Origin: Circinella umbellata
Lineage: Eukaryota; Mucoromycota; Mucoromycetes; Mucorales; Lichtheimiaceae
Direction: 5' to 3'
NCBI GenBank assembly: GCA_025093555.1
Contig: JAIWNF010000004.1
Location: 682,001 to 746,000, forward strand
DNA length: 64,000 nucleotides
Shown: positions 47,613 through 60,705 of the stretch, piece after piece
How positions within the stretch are numbered: position 1 is the first letter of the stretch
Layout of the letters: each line of letters starts with the position of its first letter
Notes under the pieces: generated by a model
Database searches by the model: none
What the model was told of the DNA's origin: nothing
The model's input: only the letters and a program-made list of their open reading frames with translations
Made by a program: the position numbers and the translations under genes

Positions 47613-49374
47613 ACAACAACGACCACCTGCTCCTCCGCCATTACCACAAACAATTCATAATGCTGATATACAATTACCACCTGGTTGGAAAATTGCACAA
47701 CAACCAGGTATGCAACGACCTTATTACTATAATGAAAATACAGGCGAGACAACATGGATCGTTCCTCCTTTTCCACCACCCATGCCAATAATGAAAGAAC
47801 AACAACAACAACAACAACAACAACAAGAAAAACCTAAATCGAAAAAGAAGATAAAGTAAAGTTAAAAAAAAGAGAGAGAGTTGGGAATTATTTTCATAGG
47901 ATATAATAATAAACCAAATAATTGATATATATATATATATATATATTTGGGCCAAATAGAAAAGCTATTCCAGGAACGGATTGGTTACTTGTTCAAACAC
48001 CTGATGGTCTTGAATTCTATTTTCACAAACCTACCAAGAAATCAGTATGGGAAATACCAGAAGAATTAAAAGAACCTATTGAAAAGATGAAACAAGAAGA
48101 ATTAGAAAAGGAACAAAAAGAGAAAGAAGAACGATTAGAAGAACAAAGAAAAGAACAAGAAAGGTTAAAAGAAGAATTAGAACAGGAAAAATTGGAAAGA
48201 GAACAACAACAACAACAGAATTTAAAACGTAAAGCTGAAGAAGAACAAGTAGATGAAGATAATTTAAAAAGAGTGAAACAGGATGATGATAAAGAAGAAC
48301 AAGGAGAAGGAGAACCAGAAGCAACAGAGTAAGTTTTTTTTTTAATTTGGAATGATCATTTTTACTAAAATTATCATTATTATTATTAGAATGACAGAAG
48401 AAGATCTTTTATTTCAATTAGAGGGTATGGATCCAACAGAATTAGAAGCAATGGGTTTATTACCTCCTTCAGAAGAACAAGAACAAGTACCAGAACAACC
48501 ACCATTAATACAACAACAGCAACAACAACAACAACCTCCTCCTTCTTTATCACAACCTTCTGAATCACAAATGGAAGAAGAAGAACGTGTGGAACTTTTT
48601 ACGGTAAATAATAATAAAATAAAATATATATCCATTATTCTTTCTTATACTAAATTATAATTATAATAGCAAATGTTGTCAGAGAAAGAAATTTCACCTT
48701 TTTCTGCTTGGGAAAGAGAATTACCTAAATTTATTAATGACGAACGATATAATTGTAAGTGCTACACCCCCAACATCCCCTTTCCAAAACGCATGTATTC
48801 ATTTTTATTTTATTTTTTATTTTAGTGATACAACCTCTTAGTAAAAGAAAAAATTTATTTGATAATTTTTGTCGTATACTTGTTCAAGAACATAAAGCTA
48901 AAAAATCTAATAGCAAGGTAAAGAATTATTATTATAAACAAACAAACAAACAAAATATTTTTACTCATATAAACCAATCATTATTATTAGCCACCAGAAG
49001 AAGAATATATGAAATTATTAAAACAAGAAGTGAATAGTAAAATGTATTGGGAAGATTTTCGACGTAAAGTTAAAAATGATTCAAGATTTAAAGCAATACG
49101 TGATAATAAGACGCGTGAATCACTATTTAAAGAGTATATAAAGAAATTACGGAAAGAAAAAGATTCTAGTCACAGTTACAGTAGTAAAAGGGATAAACAA
49201 AGAGCTTATATGGATCTGTTAAGAAATACCAAAGAAATTCATACGGGTATGCGATGGCGTGATGCTAAGATTATTTTAGAAAAAGATGATCGATATCATG
49301 CTATTGAATCTAAACATCTTCGTGAAGATTTATATCGTGATTATTTGGATGATTTGGATAGAAAGAAACGGTGA
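47548..49374 (+). CDS. WW and FF domain protein (TCERG1/Dre4/Urn1-like)
   Basis: Six exons: 47548-47855, 47960-48328, 48390-48603, 48670-48754, 48826-48917, 48991-49374, encoding 483 residues. A 20-Gln tract opens the protein. WW domain 1 (about 43-74) contains LPPGWKIAQQPGMQRPYYYN and the second Trp in TTWIVP. WW domain 2 contains TDWLLVQTPDGLEFYFHKPT and VWEIPEE. A long Glu/Lys/Gln coiled segment and an acidic stretch follow. FF-type motifs appear in ISPFSAWERELPKFINDERY with LFDNFCRILVQE, and again in YMDLLRNTKEIHTGMRWRDA. This layout is that of transcription-elongation and splicing factors that bind proline-rich and phospho-CTD partners. Which ortholog (TCERG1, Dre4 or Urn1) is not settled. 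Confidence 0.85.
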
Positions 49375-49635
49375 ATTATAAATAAATAAATAAATAACTT
49401 GTTTATTGTTTGTATATAATATCTTAATGTGAAGGATGTAATCTAAGCGTTAGTGGTTTCAAACCTAACTGAAACCTGCATAAATTTATAGTTTTTTAAT
49501 AAACACCCCCGTAAAATATAAAAAAAATTTATAATTCCATAGTTTTTCCTTTTTTTTTTGTTTTCTTTTTGTTTTCTTTTGTTTCTTTTGAAAACATACA
49601 CACGCCTTTCTTATACGTAATAATAAAAGAATAAT
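49375..49635. promoter_or_regulatory. Spacer with the hsp90 promoter
   Basis: 261 bp between the WW/FF stop codon and the hsp90 ATG. It holds the upstream gene's 3' UTR and the hsp90 core promoter. No perfect heat-shock element (alternating GAA/TTC with 2-nt gaps) was found. Confidence 0.45.
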
Positions 49636-51845
49636 ATGGGTTCAGAAACAGAAACATTTTCTTTCCAAGCTGAGATCTCTCAGTTGATGAGTTTGATCAT
49701 CAATACCTTTTATTCAAACAAGGTATAACAGATGAATTTAATTGATTGATTGATATATATATATATATGTATGGATATAAGAAAACTAAACTCTGAAAAA
49801 AAATTATATAGGAAATCTTTTTACGTGAATTAATCTCTAATTCTTCTGATGCTATTGATAAAGTACGTTATCAATCTTTAACTGATCCATCTGTTTTGGA
49901 TAGTGAAAAAGATTTATATATTCGAATCACACCTGATCGTAAAAACAATATCTTGACTATTCGCGATACGGGTGTGGGTATGACAAAAGCTGACTTGGTC
50001 AACAATTTGGGTACCATTGCTAAATCCGGTACGAAAGCTTTTATGGAAGCTTTATCTGCCGGTGCCGATATTTCCATGATTGGTCAATTTGGTGTGGGTT
50101 TTTATTCTGCTTATTTGGTTGCAGACAAGGTACAAGTCATTACCAAACACAATGATGATGAACAATATATTTGGGAATCTGCTGCGGGTGGTCATTTCAC
50201 TATTACTTTGGATGAAGTCAATGATCGTTTAGGTCGTGGTACTGAATTACGTTTATTCTTGAAAGAAGATCAATTGGAATATTTGGAAGAACGTCGTATC
50301 AAGGATATTGTCAAGAAACATTCAGAATTCATTTCTTATCCTATTCAATTAGTTACTGAAAAGGAAGTTGAAAAAGAAGTGCCTGATGAAGATGCTGAAG
50401 AAGAAACAGAAGTGAAAGATGATAAACCCAAGATTGAAGAAGTGGAAGATGAAGATACCAAAAAAGAGAAAAAGATGAAAAAGATTAAAGAAACTGTGAT
50501 TGATCAAGAAGAATTAAACAAGACAAAACCTTTGTGGACACGTAATCCAGAAGATGTTAAACCAGAAGAATATTCTCAATTTTACAAGGCTCTTACCAAT
50601 GATTGGGAAGATCAATTAGCTGTCAAACACTTTTCTGTTGAAGGTCAATTGGAATTCCGTGCTATCTTGTTTGTTCCCAAACGTGCACCTTTTGATCTTT
50701 TTGAAGGCAAAAAGAAACGTAATAATATCAAACTCTATGTTCGACGCGTCTTTATCACGGATGATTGTGAAGAATTAATTCCTGAATGGCTCAGTTTCGT
50801 GAAAGGTGTTGTTGATTCTGAAGATTTACCATTAAATATTTCTCGTGAAATGTTACAACAAAACAAGATTCTAAAAGTGATTCGTAAAAATTTGGTCAAG
50901 AAATGTTTGGAAATGTTTACTGAAATTGCTGAAGACAAGGAAAACTTTAACAAGTTTTATGAAGCATTCTCCAAGAACTTGAAGTTGGGTATTCACGAAG
51001 ATAATCAGAATCGAAGCAAGTTGGCTGAATTGTTACGTTATAATTCAACCAAGTCGGGTGATGAAATGACTTCTTTTAAGGATTATGTTACCCGTATGCC
51101 TGAAAAACAAAAGAATATTTATTATATTACGGGTGAATCGCGTGCTGCCATTGAGAATTCACCCTTTTTGGAAGGATTCAAAAAACGTGGATTTGAAGTC
51201 CTTTTAATGACGGATCCTATTGATGAATATTCTGTTTCACAACTTAAAGAATATGATGATAAGAAATTAGTCTGTATTACCAAAGAAGGTGTTGAATTGG
51301 AAGAAGATGAAGAAGAAAAGAAACGTCTTGAAGAAGAAAAGAAACAATATGAACCTTTGTGCAAATCTATCAAGGAATATTTGGGTGAAAAGATTGAAAA
51401 AGTCATTATTTCTGATATTTTGACAAATTCTCCATGTGTTTTGACTACAGGTCAATTTGGTTGGTCAGCCAATATGGAACGTATCATGAAAGCTCAAGCA
51501 TTACGTGATTCGACCATGTCTTCCTATATGGCTTCTAAAAAGACATTGGAATTGAATCCTAATCATGGTATTGTCAAGGCATTAAAAGAAAAAGTGGAAG
51601 AAGATTCAAACGATCGTACTGTCAAAGATTTGACTCAACTTTTGTATGAAACTGCTCTTTTGACATCTGGTTTTACTTTGGATAATCCAGCTGATTTTGC
51701 AAGTCGTATTTATCGTATGGTTGCTTTGGGTCTTAGTATTGATGATACCGATGTACCAATAGAAGAAGCATCTACTTCTGCTACAGCTGATACGGGTGCA
51801 TCAACTGAAGAAGCTGAAGCTTCCAAGATGGAGGAGGTTGATTAA
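49636..51845 (+). CDS. hsp90: Cytosolic heat shock protein Hsp90
   Basis: ATP-dependent chaperone for kinases and transcription factors. Two exons (49636-49722, 49812-51845) encode 706 residues. The N-terminal GHKL ATPase has [40 protein letters not shown] and [17 protein letters not shown]. An acidic charged linker lies at about 212-260. The middle domain has [20 protein letters not shown] and [14 protein letters not shown], with the catalytic-loop Arg. The C-terminal end MEEVD is the TPR co-chaperone docking motif and marks the cytosolic form. Length matches yeast Hsp82 (709). The single intron lies in the N-terminal domain. Strong codon bias fits high expression. Confidence 0.97.
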
Positions 51846-52078
51846 GTAAAATAACAAATCTTCTTTTTTTTTTCTTTGACACAATCCTTCGTGTCACGCA
51901 TTATAATTTTTTTTAATAACAAACAAACAAACAAAAACAAATAAAAAAGCATTATTATTTTTATTTTTAATCTAATTAAATTGAATGTATATCGAATGTT
52001 GTTGATGTTTCCTTTGTTTATTTATATGAAAACTATTTATGATGAGAGGGAATTATATAATATGCTCTTTTTGTTTTT
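51846..52078. other. Convergent 3' region, hsp90 and nonaspanin
   Basis: 233 bp containing the 3' UTRs of two convergent genes. No other feature is seen. Confidence 0.5.
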
Positions 52079-54936
52079 TTAATCGATTTTTACATTTTGA
52101 TAAATTTTTCGTACAAATAGACTGGCAGCTGAATGACCAACAAATCCTAACATACAGAACATACCCAAAGATATTAATGCCGTGTAACCAAAATAGTAAC
52201 TTGTTTGGAAAAATCCTGTCATTCTATCATATATGTACATAATGGTAATCAGTCAAACTTTTATATTATTATATATGAGTATATAAATTACTTACTTTGT
52301 TTTTGTAAAAAAGTAATAAACTGAATAAATGTACACATAAATCGATGTTGAAGCACATGTCATGAAACTGAGCCAATGCCTAAATAATAATATATTTCAT
52401 ATGCAAATTAGTTTTCCCACTCCATGACCTTTCCCTCTTTTTAAATTAAAAAAATTGTAAAATAATTTAACTTTACCATCGATGATCTTCAGAATTAAGT
52501 AAAAAGTAACTGCTTACAACAGCAACACATGCACTGACAACGAGCATAATACCAAATACAAGGAACATAAATCCATAAACATAATAAATCTTGTATGTCC
52601 AGAATGATGTGAAAATGAAATACATTTCGATAAAGATGCTACCAAAAGGTAATAAACCTCCCATTAAAATAATCACCATAGGTTCAGCATACCAAACCTT
52701 GTCAGGAATCGGTCGAGGAATTGGATTTACACGAAGTGGGAAATCGGAATTACTACCCCAGTTACGACCAATAATAGCACCTAATAAAGTTAATGGAAAG
52801 CATAAGAATATCCAGATAGCAAGCATTGCGAGCTAAAAAGAATAAAAAAAGGGTTTGGTGATAATTTCTTTTTAGTATATAATTGACTACCATAAAGTAT
52901 TAACCACTTGTAATAATAATAGATCTTTTTTTTTTTACCACAATAGTAAATGCAATAGCACGAGAACTAGAATAGTAAATAGCAACGCTATTTACATATC
53001 CTCCAATGAATGCTACACATCCTGGCCAAATGCTTGCTGTCAAAAGTACATTTCGTACCCATTCCTTGCCTAATGAATTAATAAATTTCCCATTTCTATT
53101 TAGCATTTTACGCATATAAACTTATTTATCTATATATTATATATATACCTCCATAACGAGCATAATATCTTGCACTCGTGTAACCCGCAACACCCGATGT
53201 CAAAGCATATAAAAAGATAGTGGCAGTCAAAATAGTTGCACGTTCGACATATAAATCACCCATAATAGTGTATAAAATCACGACACCTGCAAGAATAACC
53301 AATTGACAACCTGTACCCATCAATGCAGACATAATCATTAAACGAGGTGGCTGACGGAATACATCTCCATGAACTTGTTTCCATCCATAATCATCTCCAA
53401 GATCACGATCCTAAGTTAATTTATTGTCGCAAAAATAAAAAGATTATAAGAATCCATATTTATCCCATTCTTTTTAGCATATTTCCATACACGTAATATC
53501 CTTCGTAATGATACATACAAAATCTGCTAATCCTTCTTCTCGGTCATATCGGGCATAATCACGTTTGATGGTACGAAGTAAAATTACTGATACCAAACCA
53601 GTCAAAAATAAAACCATCATAAATGAACTGAAAATAGATAACCAATGAACCTATCATATTATTCATACACTTGTTAAACTTATTATCCTTTTTTCTTCTT
53701 CTCCTCATCCAGTTTTTCTTTTTATATATATATATATATATATATATAACTTATGTTACCTTGTGTTCAAAGAAATCAGTTTCTAAAAGTCTCTGGAAAC
53801 GATCTTCAAATGATATTGTTGTTTGTTTCCATTCAACTGAATATGTAAATTTAATATCTAATGATTGATCTTGAAGACTTAATTCAACAAGGTCACCATA
53901 TTCTAATAAAACAGCGATAATCTACCATAAATTTTTAATACATAAATGAGTTGCCTAGTTCTTATTCTTTCAGTCTAAGAAAATTCGGACATGGTTTACT
54001 TATTTATATATACATACTCTATCGCCATTATAATGAATAACAAATTTCCTGTGTGTATAAAGAAAAAGTGCATCAAAACGTGGATCATTGTCACCTTCTT
54101 TTTCATTCATAATTGATTCTGCATCATTCATTCCGACAGGGTTGGTTACAGGCAAATCATCTATAATGAAGTTTATATTACAATTGTTGTGAAAGTAAGT
54201 ATACGTTCCTTATATACACTTTTAGTTACTTACCAACAAACATAGTATACCAATAATCATGATATACTGCATATCGCATCTCACGAATTTCTGCAGGATT
54301 CAAAGTCGTTTGACATACAGTAGCTTTTGTTACAGGTTCTATATTTATATATGTAAACGATATCAAAGTAAGAACAAAGAATTAAATATTGTTACCAGTA
54401 AAGTTATTATCTAATAGGAGCGACGAAAAGTAAAAAAAAAAAAAAAGTTTAATGTACCCCACTCCTCCAATTAGTTCACTTACCAAGAAAACGTATGGGA
54501 ATGCCGGAATTGATAAGATCCATGCCTAGTAAAGCTTCACCTAAGGTTTCATGATGGTGTTCAACCGAACTAGTTCCTCGACAAAAAGGTAATTGATAAT
54601 ATGGGTATGTTTCTTGACGATTATTGAGTGGTCCGACCGTATTCATCCATACCACTACTTCTTCTCCATTTTCGTACTATATATGTTTGTATTTAGTATG
54701 ATAATACAAATGAAGAAGTTATTCATTGTTGAATAACAAAAATAATAAATATATTTTCATTATTTATTAAACAGATTATATAGCGATCATTGATTAGTTT
54801 TTTTTTTCAAAAAGAAAAAGAAATATATTATTATCATTACCACATGGTTATGTTCGTCAGCAACAACCAGTGTAATTAACCATGTTGTTAATATTAAAAA
54901 CGTTGCAGCTCGTTTATATATATTCTGTAAATACAT
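52079..54936 (-). CDS. Transmembrane 9 superfamily protein (nonaspanin), TM9SF3-type
   Basis: Multi-pass membrane protein of the Golgi/endosome with a role in sorting and adhesion. Eleven exons: 54936-54841, 54676-54484, 54338-54234, 54160-54018, 53921-53760, 53650-53519, 53410-53149, 53069-52939, 52832-52477, 52379-52296, 52223-52079, encoding 602 residues. A signal peptide ends near residue 26. The lumenal domain has [20 protein letters not shown] and LPFCRGTSS, which point to the TM9SF3 branch. A first transmembrane helix follows [20 protein letters not shown]. Next come [10 protein letters not shown] and [17 protein letters not shown], hallmarks of the family. The C-terminal membrane block has [20 protein letters not shown]. 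The tail KIYQNVKID ends in the conserved COPI/Golgi-retention signal of TM9SF proteins. All exon phases agree. Confidence 0.94.
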
Positions 54937-56013
54937 AACGTGTTTTATGTTATATATTTATATTTGTATATATTATGGTGTGTGTGTGCGCGTATGGTAA
55001 TTGTGTATAATAGAAAAAGGAGAGAAAGAGAGAGAGAGAAAAGGGGTGGAAATAATGTAAAACAGGGTAAAGCAAAAAAGGTAACTTAAAAAAAATGCTT
55101 TATACAAACTCAAACTCTGTATCCATTTATGGAAAGATACTTAGTCCCGGTAATTTTTTTTTTTTTTAACTTCGACTATTAACCCTCTTTTTTTTTTTTT
55201 CTTTTTGCAACAATTGAATAGGTTAAATCGCAACAAAAGTAAAGTTTAACACACTTTTATACATTTAAAAGTTCTAAAGTTTGCTATTTATATATCAACA
55301 TTTCCTAATTAAGTTGGTTTTGTCGTAACCAAAGATGATTTTTTTTTTTTACTTTGCTGCGCTTTGGGATTTTGTGAAATTTGTTGTACATATTATTATA
55401 CTATCTATAGGTATACTATAGTATCACGCGCTTTTTTCTTTCAGCTTCTTTTTAGTTTAGCATATTAAAAGAAAGTATAATTTATATTCACTTTGTTTAT
55501 TTTAATGCTACGTACATACTTTGATACAAGTATACTCCATAATATAATTTTTTCTTTTCGTCGATATGTGTTATCTAGATTGGCATCGTATCTAAGAAAC
55601 TAAAAGTAGGTTGCTATGGGAACAAGTTGCTATAATACCCTTTGACAACGACGAGTTATATACCTTAGCAACAAAATTATTTATTTTGGTTAAGATAAAA
55701 AGTATAATCGGATATGCATTTTGGGTGATGAGGAGTGATCTGAAACGCGTCTTTTTTTTTTTTAGAAAAAGATGGGATCGAAGCAAGAGGAAGGTCAAAA
55801 GGTTCATTTTCTATAATAAATAGATATAGAAGTCTAATAATTCGTTACTGTATAACTTTTATGCATTCTTAAATAAAAATAAATATAAGTAATGAATTAT
55901 CCATGCAATGCAATGTTGTAACACTTGATTCCATTTTTTTTTTGGGCTTGTATGATCCGTCCGATATGTGGTCAAAAGAATTTTAAAACCCAGGCAATTT
56001 TTTTTTTTTATTC

Positions 56014-56049
<36 letters not shown>

Positions 56050-56107
56050 TTCTTCCCTTGCTTTTTCCTGCAAAAATAAGATAGAAACTTATTGCTTTAG
56101 TTTTAAT
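54937..56107. promoter_or_regulatory. Divergent promoter region, nonaspanin and kap123
   Basis: 1.17 kb between divergent ATGs. It holds long T tracts (notably 56020-56048) and no supported gene. Frames at 55592-55823 overlap on both strands and are rejected. Confidence 0.45.
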
Positions 56108-59100
56108 ATGGAGGTGTGTTTTTTTATATACTATATATAGTTGCGAGGCAAATAAATTAGTGTGATACTAATAAAATTGGAAACCAAAAGCAATATTTAG
56201 CAGGACTCGACGATTTGTTAACAAAGTTAGCAAGTGCTCAAGATTCAGAAACTCTTCGTAATGTAAGTATAAAATAAAGATCGGGATAGCATTGGATGAA
56301 GGAAAAGTTAGGGTTGGGTACTTTGTCAGTTTATGCTGGGTCCCCTAATATTCTTCATTTTTTTTTTCTTTCGGGTTATAATGTTGATTTTACATACTTG
56401 TAGGCTACGTCGACATTAAATACACAATACTATACAACCGAGAATTGTGTTCCCGGTTTAGTAGAGATTATTGGTCGATCTGCTCATTTTCAAGTTCGAC
56501 AACTTGCTGCTGTAGAGCTGCGCAAACGTATAAATAAGTGGTGGCCAGAAATTCAAGAGGCAAATAAAACTTCTATTCGAAGCCAATTATTACAAATTGT
56601 TTTTAATGAAGAAAAGTAAAGTATCTTTTTCTATTTTCAACTACTGATATTTTGGAAAGAAAGAAACGGACGGAAAGATAAGGAAGTGAGGAATAAAGAA
56701 AAGATACTCACATAAAAGTAAATCGAGAGAAGGGAACAGAAGAGGAGTGGAAAAGGAAAAATAAATAAATAGTGTAACTGACAAATGATAATTATTCAAC
56801 TATACAGAGAACTAGTTCGACATTCGATCGCTCGTGTTATTTCATCTGTAGCTCGACTTGATGTTCCAAATGAATTATGGCCCGAGTTATTAACGTTTCT
56901 TAACCAAGCATGTGCTAGTACAAATGCAGGTCATCGTGAAGTTGGAACTTATATTCTTTTCACCTTATTTGAAGTAATTGCAGAGTTCTTTATGAATAAT
57001 ATGGGACCATTATATGAATTATTCAACAAAACATTGGTTGATCCTGAAAGTCTGAAAGTCCGAGTTACTACTGTTTTGTAAGTAATAAATATATAAATTT
57101 GATAGGTGAGATATGGATGAATCTACTTTAGTTATTAACTATTAATTATCATAATAGGATTTTGGGTAAATTGGCTGAATTTATTGATATGGAAGACAAG
57201 GATAATATTGTAAGATCTTTTATTTCTGTCTTAAAAAGGACAATGACATGATTATTATTGTTGTTTTTTCTTTTATTAATTGAAATTTATTATTTTAGAA
57301 ATCATTCCGTGATATGATTCCTGCCATGGTAAATGTTTTGGAAGAATGTTTAAAGAATGATGACGAAGAAGGTGCTGGTGAAATCTTTGAAGTTTTTGAT
57401 ACACTTCTTATGTTGGTAAGGAGAATCATATTTATAACGCATTGAAACGAAAAAATTAAATGGGTTATTAATGCAAAGAGAAAACAACACCATTTCATTC
57501 ATGCAGGATACGCCGCTTTTATCAAATCATTTGGTGGATCTTATTCGATTTTTCTTGAGTATTGGTGCTAACCAAGAAATCGATGAATCTATTCGTGTCA
57601 TGGCATTATCTTTCCTTATGTGGGCTGCTGTATAGTAAGTTTTACGATATGAAAATGGAAAAAGAAAAGTGAGAAAGAGAGGATAATATGTTTTGGAATG
57701 ATGAAGTGCTTATTACTAATTTATATATCTTTATAACTAAATTATCATATAGTAAACAAAACAAAATCAGAAGTCTTAAGCTTGTTGGATTTTTGATTGA
57801 AGGTTTAATGCCAATTGGTGCAGAAGAAGATCCAGAAGATGTGGATGAAGATTCACCTTCACGATTGGCATATAAGGTCTTAAATGCTCTTGCAACCAAT
57901 ATGCCACCTCAACAAGTATTCCCAGTAATCATGCCCATCGTTATCAATTATTTACAAAACCAAGATCCTGCATTCCGCAAAGCAGGTATGATGGCATTTG
58001 CCGTCATTGTGGAAGGTTGTGCCGAATTTATGAGTCCCAAATTAGAAGAATTATTACCATTGGTATGTTCAGGTCTCGGTGATCCAGAAATCGTCGTTCG
58101 CCGTGCTGCTTGTATGGCTCTTGGATGTTTGGCAGAAGAATTACAAACTGAAATTTCCAAGCATCATCGTGAATTATTACCATTAGTGTTTAATTTGATG
58201 AATGATACGAATCCAGAAGTAACAAAGCATGCATGTAATGCATTGGATGCTATTTTAGAGGGATTGGGCCAAGAAGTCGTTCAATATTTACCCATGTTGA
58301 TGGAGAAACTCTTACTGTTATTGGACAATGCTGCGCAAACGGAAACTAAGGCCACTGTGATTGCAGCAATTGGTAGTGCAGCTCATGCCGCAGGAAGTGA
58401 TTTTGATCCTTATTTTGGTCAAGTGATGCCACGTGTGCGTGCATTGATGGATATGAAGGAAAATCCGGATCAATTATTATTACGAGGTGTCGCTACTGAT
58501 ACAGCAGGTACCATTGCTCAAGCTGTAGGTGCCGAGAAATTCCACCATTGTACCCAAGATTTGATGCATTTAGCTATTGAACAACTTCAATTGGATTCAA
58601 ATCGTCTTCGTGAATGCTCTTATGCTTTCTTTTCCATCTTGGCTCGTGTCTTTGGTGAAGACTTTGCACCTTATTTACCTACCGTTATGCCACCCATTCT
58701 TGCATCATGTAAAGCAGAAGAAAAAGATGATGGTATTCTTCAAGGCGAAATTGACTTGACAACGGGAAGTATGGATGGAGAAGAGGATGATGATGATTTG
58801 GCTGCATTTGGGTTCAATTCGGCTCTTGCCGATGAAAAAGAGTTTGCTGCTGATGCACTTGGTGAACTGTTTGAAAATACACGATCCCACTTTTTGCCGT
58901 ATGTGGAAGCCTCTGTACAGGAACTGTCCCAATTATCCTATCATTTATTTGATGGCGTGCGTAAATCGGTTACTGGAAGTCTTTTTGCATTTTTACGTAC
59001 ATTTTATGCTATTTCTAGTCCAAGTGAATGGACACCAGGACTTCCACTCAAGTACTCAGTTCACGAAAATGTACAAAATATGATTGGTGTAGTGATGCCA

Positions 59101-60431
59101 ACGATTTTGACCATATGGAAAGATGAAGATGATAGAACAGTGGTAGTTCAAATTTGTCAAGAATTAGTACAAGTGCTCAAGTTAATGGGTCCTGTTGTCG
59201 TTGCTGATAGTAAGTTTAAAAATATTTATATTGGGAAAAACAGATGGAAAAAAAAAGATTTTTTTGGCTTCTCTTATTCTATTTATGTATGATACTGATG
59301 ATGAGTTTACACATGTATCATAAATAGATATGGAAGAAATTGCTCGTAATTTATTAGAAATCTTTGAAAAGCGCTCTGTCTGCCAGCAAGCGTATGATGA
59401 TGAAGATTTTGTAGATGAAGATGAAGAAGCTGAATCAGAGTCACTTCTTATTGGATCTGCTGCAGATCTTGTTGCTGCCCTTTGTGGTGCTATTGGGGAA
59501 AGCTTTTCTTCTTACTTTGATGTCTTTTTACCTCTTATTTCCAAATATTATGTAAGTAACTGGATTAATAATTGGTACAATGCTTTTGAGAAACAATACC
59601 TGTTACTGATGTTCTAATTGATTTGTTATAACAGAAAAAGACTAAAACAGCTTCAGAAAGATCCATGGCAGTTGGTACATTGGGTGAATGTATTAGTGGT
59701 GTTCAATCTGCAGTTACCCCTCATACCCAACGATTGCTCACACTATTTACCAAAGCAACAAGTGATGAAGATCAAACTGTTCGAAGCAACGCTGCTTATG
59801 CATTAGGTGTATTAACATTGTATTCACAACTCGACCTTTCCTCGTAAGTTACTATCATCATCATTTTATAATCGAGTTGATAATAATACTGCAAGAAATA
59901 TAATGTAATTAATGTTATTTGATCAAATTTTTAGTCAATATCCTACCATTTTAACTGCATTGTATCCATTGTTCCATGACCAAACACTCCCTAATACCAC
60001 CGATAATGCAGCTGGTGCTGTTGCACGCTTGATTCTTGCTCATCCTAGTGCAGTGCCATTAGATCAAGTTTTACCTACATTCACCACTGCTTTACCTCTT
60101 AAGGTTGATTTCGAAGAAAATGAGCCTGTATTTGCATGTTTATTTAACTTGTTCCAATCCAATAATCCCTGGGTAAGTCGTGGATTTCAATACATATAGC
60201 ATTACATTATTATCATTCTTGTCAAAGCAACAAAAAAAAAGACTTACGTAATATATATATTAGGTTTTGAGCCATACTGCACAATTTCTTCAAGTCTTTA
60301 CACATGTATTATCGGATGAAGAACAACTCAAGAAAAGTACACGTGATCATTTAATTGAATTGATTCGTCATATCAATACTCAATCTCCTAATTTGAATAT
60401 CGCATCCTCTGAACTTGCCCGTTTCTTATAA
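56108..60431 (+). CDS. kap123: Importin subunit beta-4, karyopherin Kap123
   Basis: Nuclear import receptor for ribosomal proteins and histones. Twelve exons: 56108-56117, 56201-56262, 56404-56615, 56808-57077, 57158-57209, 57299-57415, 57507-57634, 57753-59209, 59328-59551, 59635-59843, 59935-60172, 60264-60431, encoding 1048 residues of HEAT repeats. The N terminus includes LDDLLTKLASAQDSETLRNA. The Ran-binding region includes VRQLAAVELRKRINKWWPEI. The central HEAT block includes LEELLPLVCSGLGDPEIVVR and FNLMNDTNPEVTKHACNALD. An acidic insert GEEDDDDLAAFG lies near the middle. The C-terminal repeats end SSELARFL. Yeast Kap123 is about 1113 and human importin-4 about 1081 residues, so the length fits. 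The first exon (10 nt, M-E-V) is inferred from phase and from family starts that begin M-E; it is the weakest part. Confidence 0.9.
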
Positions 60432-60705
60432 TAGACATAATCTCTTCATATAGGCAAACTCAAACAACCAACAAAATTAGTTAGTTTCATTTCATCATCC
60501 CCATCTTTTTTTCTTTGTATTATCATTACTCTTTCTATGTTTTAGAACAGATCTTTTCTCATCATTTGAAATTTATTATTATTATATTATTATTATTATT
60601 ATATTTTTCTTTAATTATACTAACAAAACAAAAGCGATCGATTTATATAATGTTACAAATTTGGTTAAATATATATGTAGAGCAAAAGGGAAAGGGGTGC
60701 ATAGA
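60432..60705. other. Convergent 3' region
   Basis: 274 bp between two convergent genes with an (ATT)-rich run near 60573-60605. Only 3' UTR sequence is seen. Confidence 0.5.
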
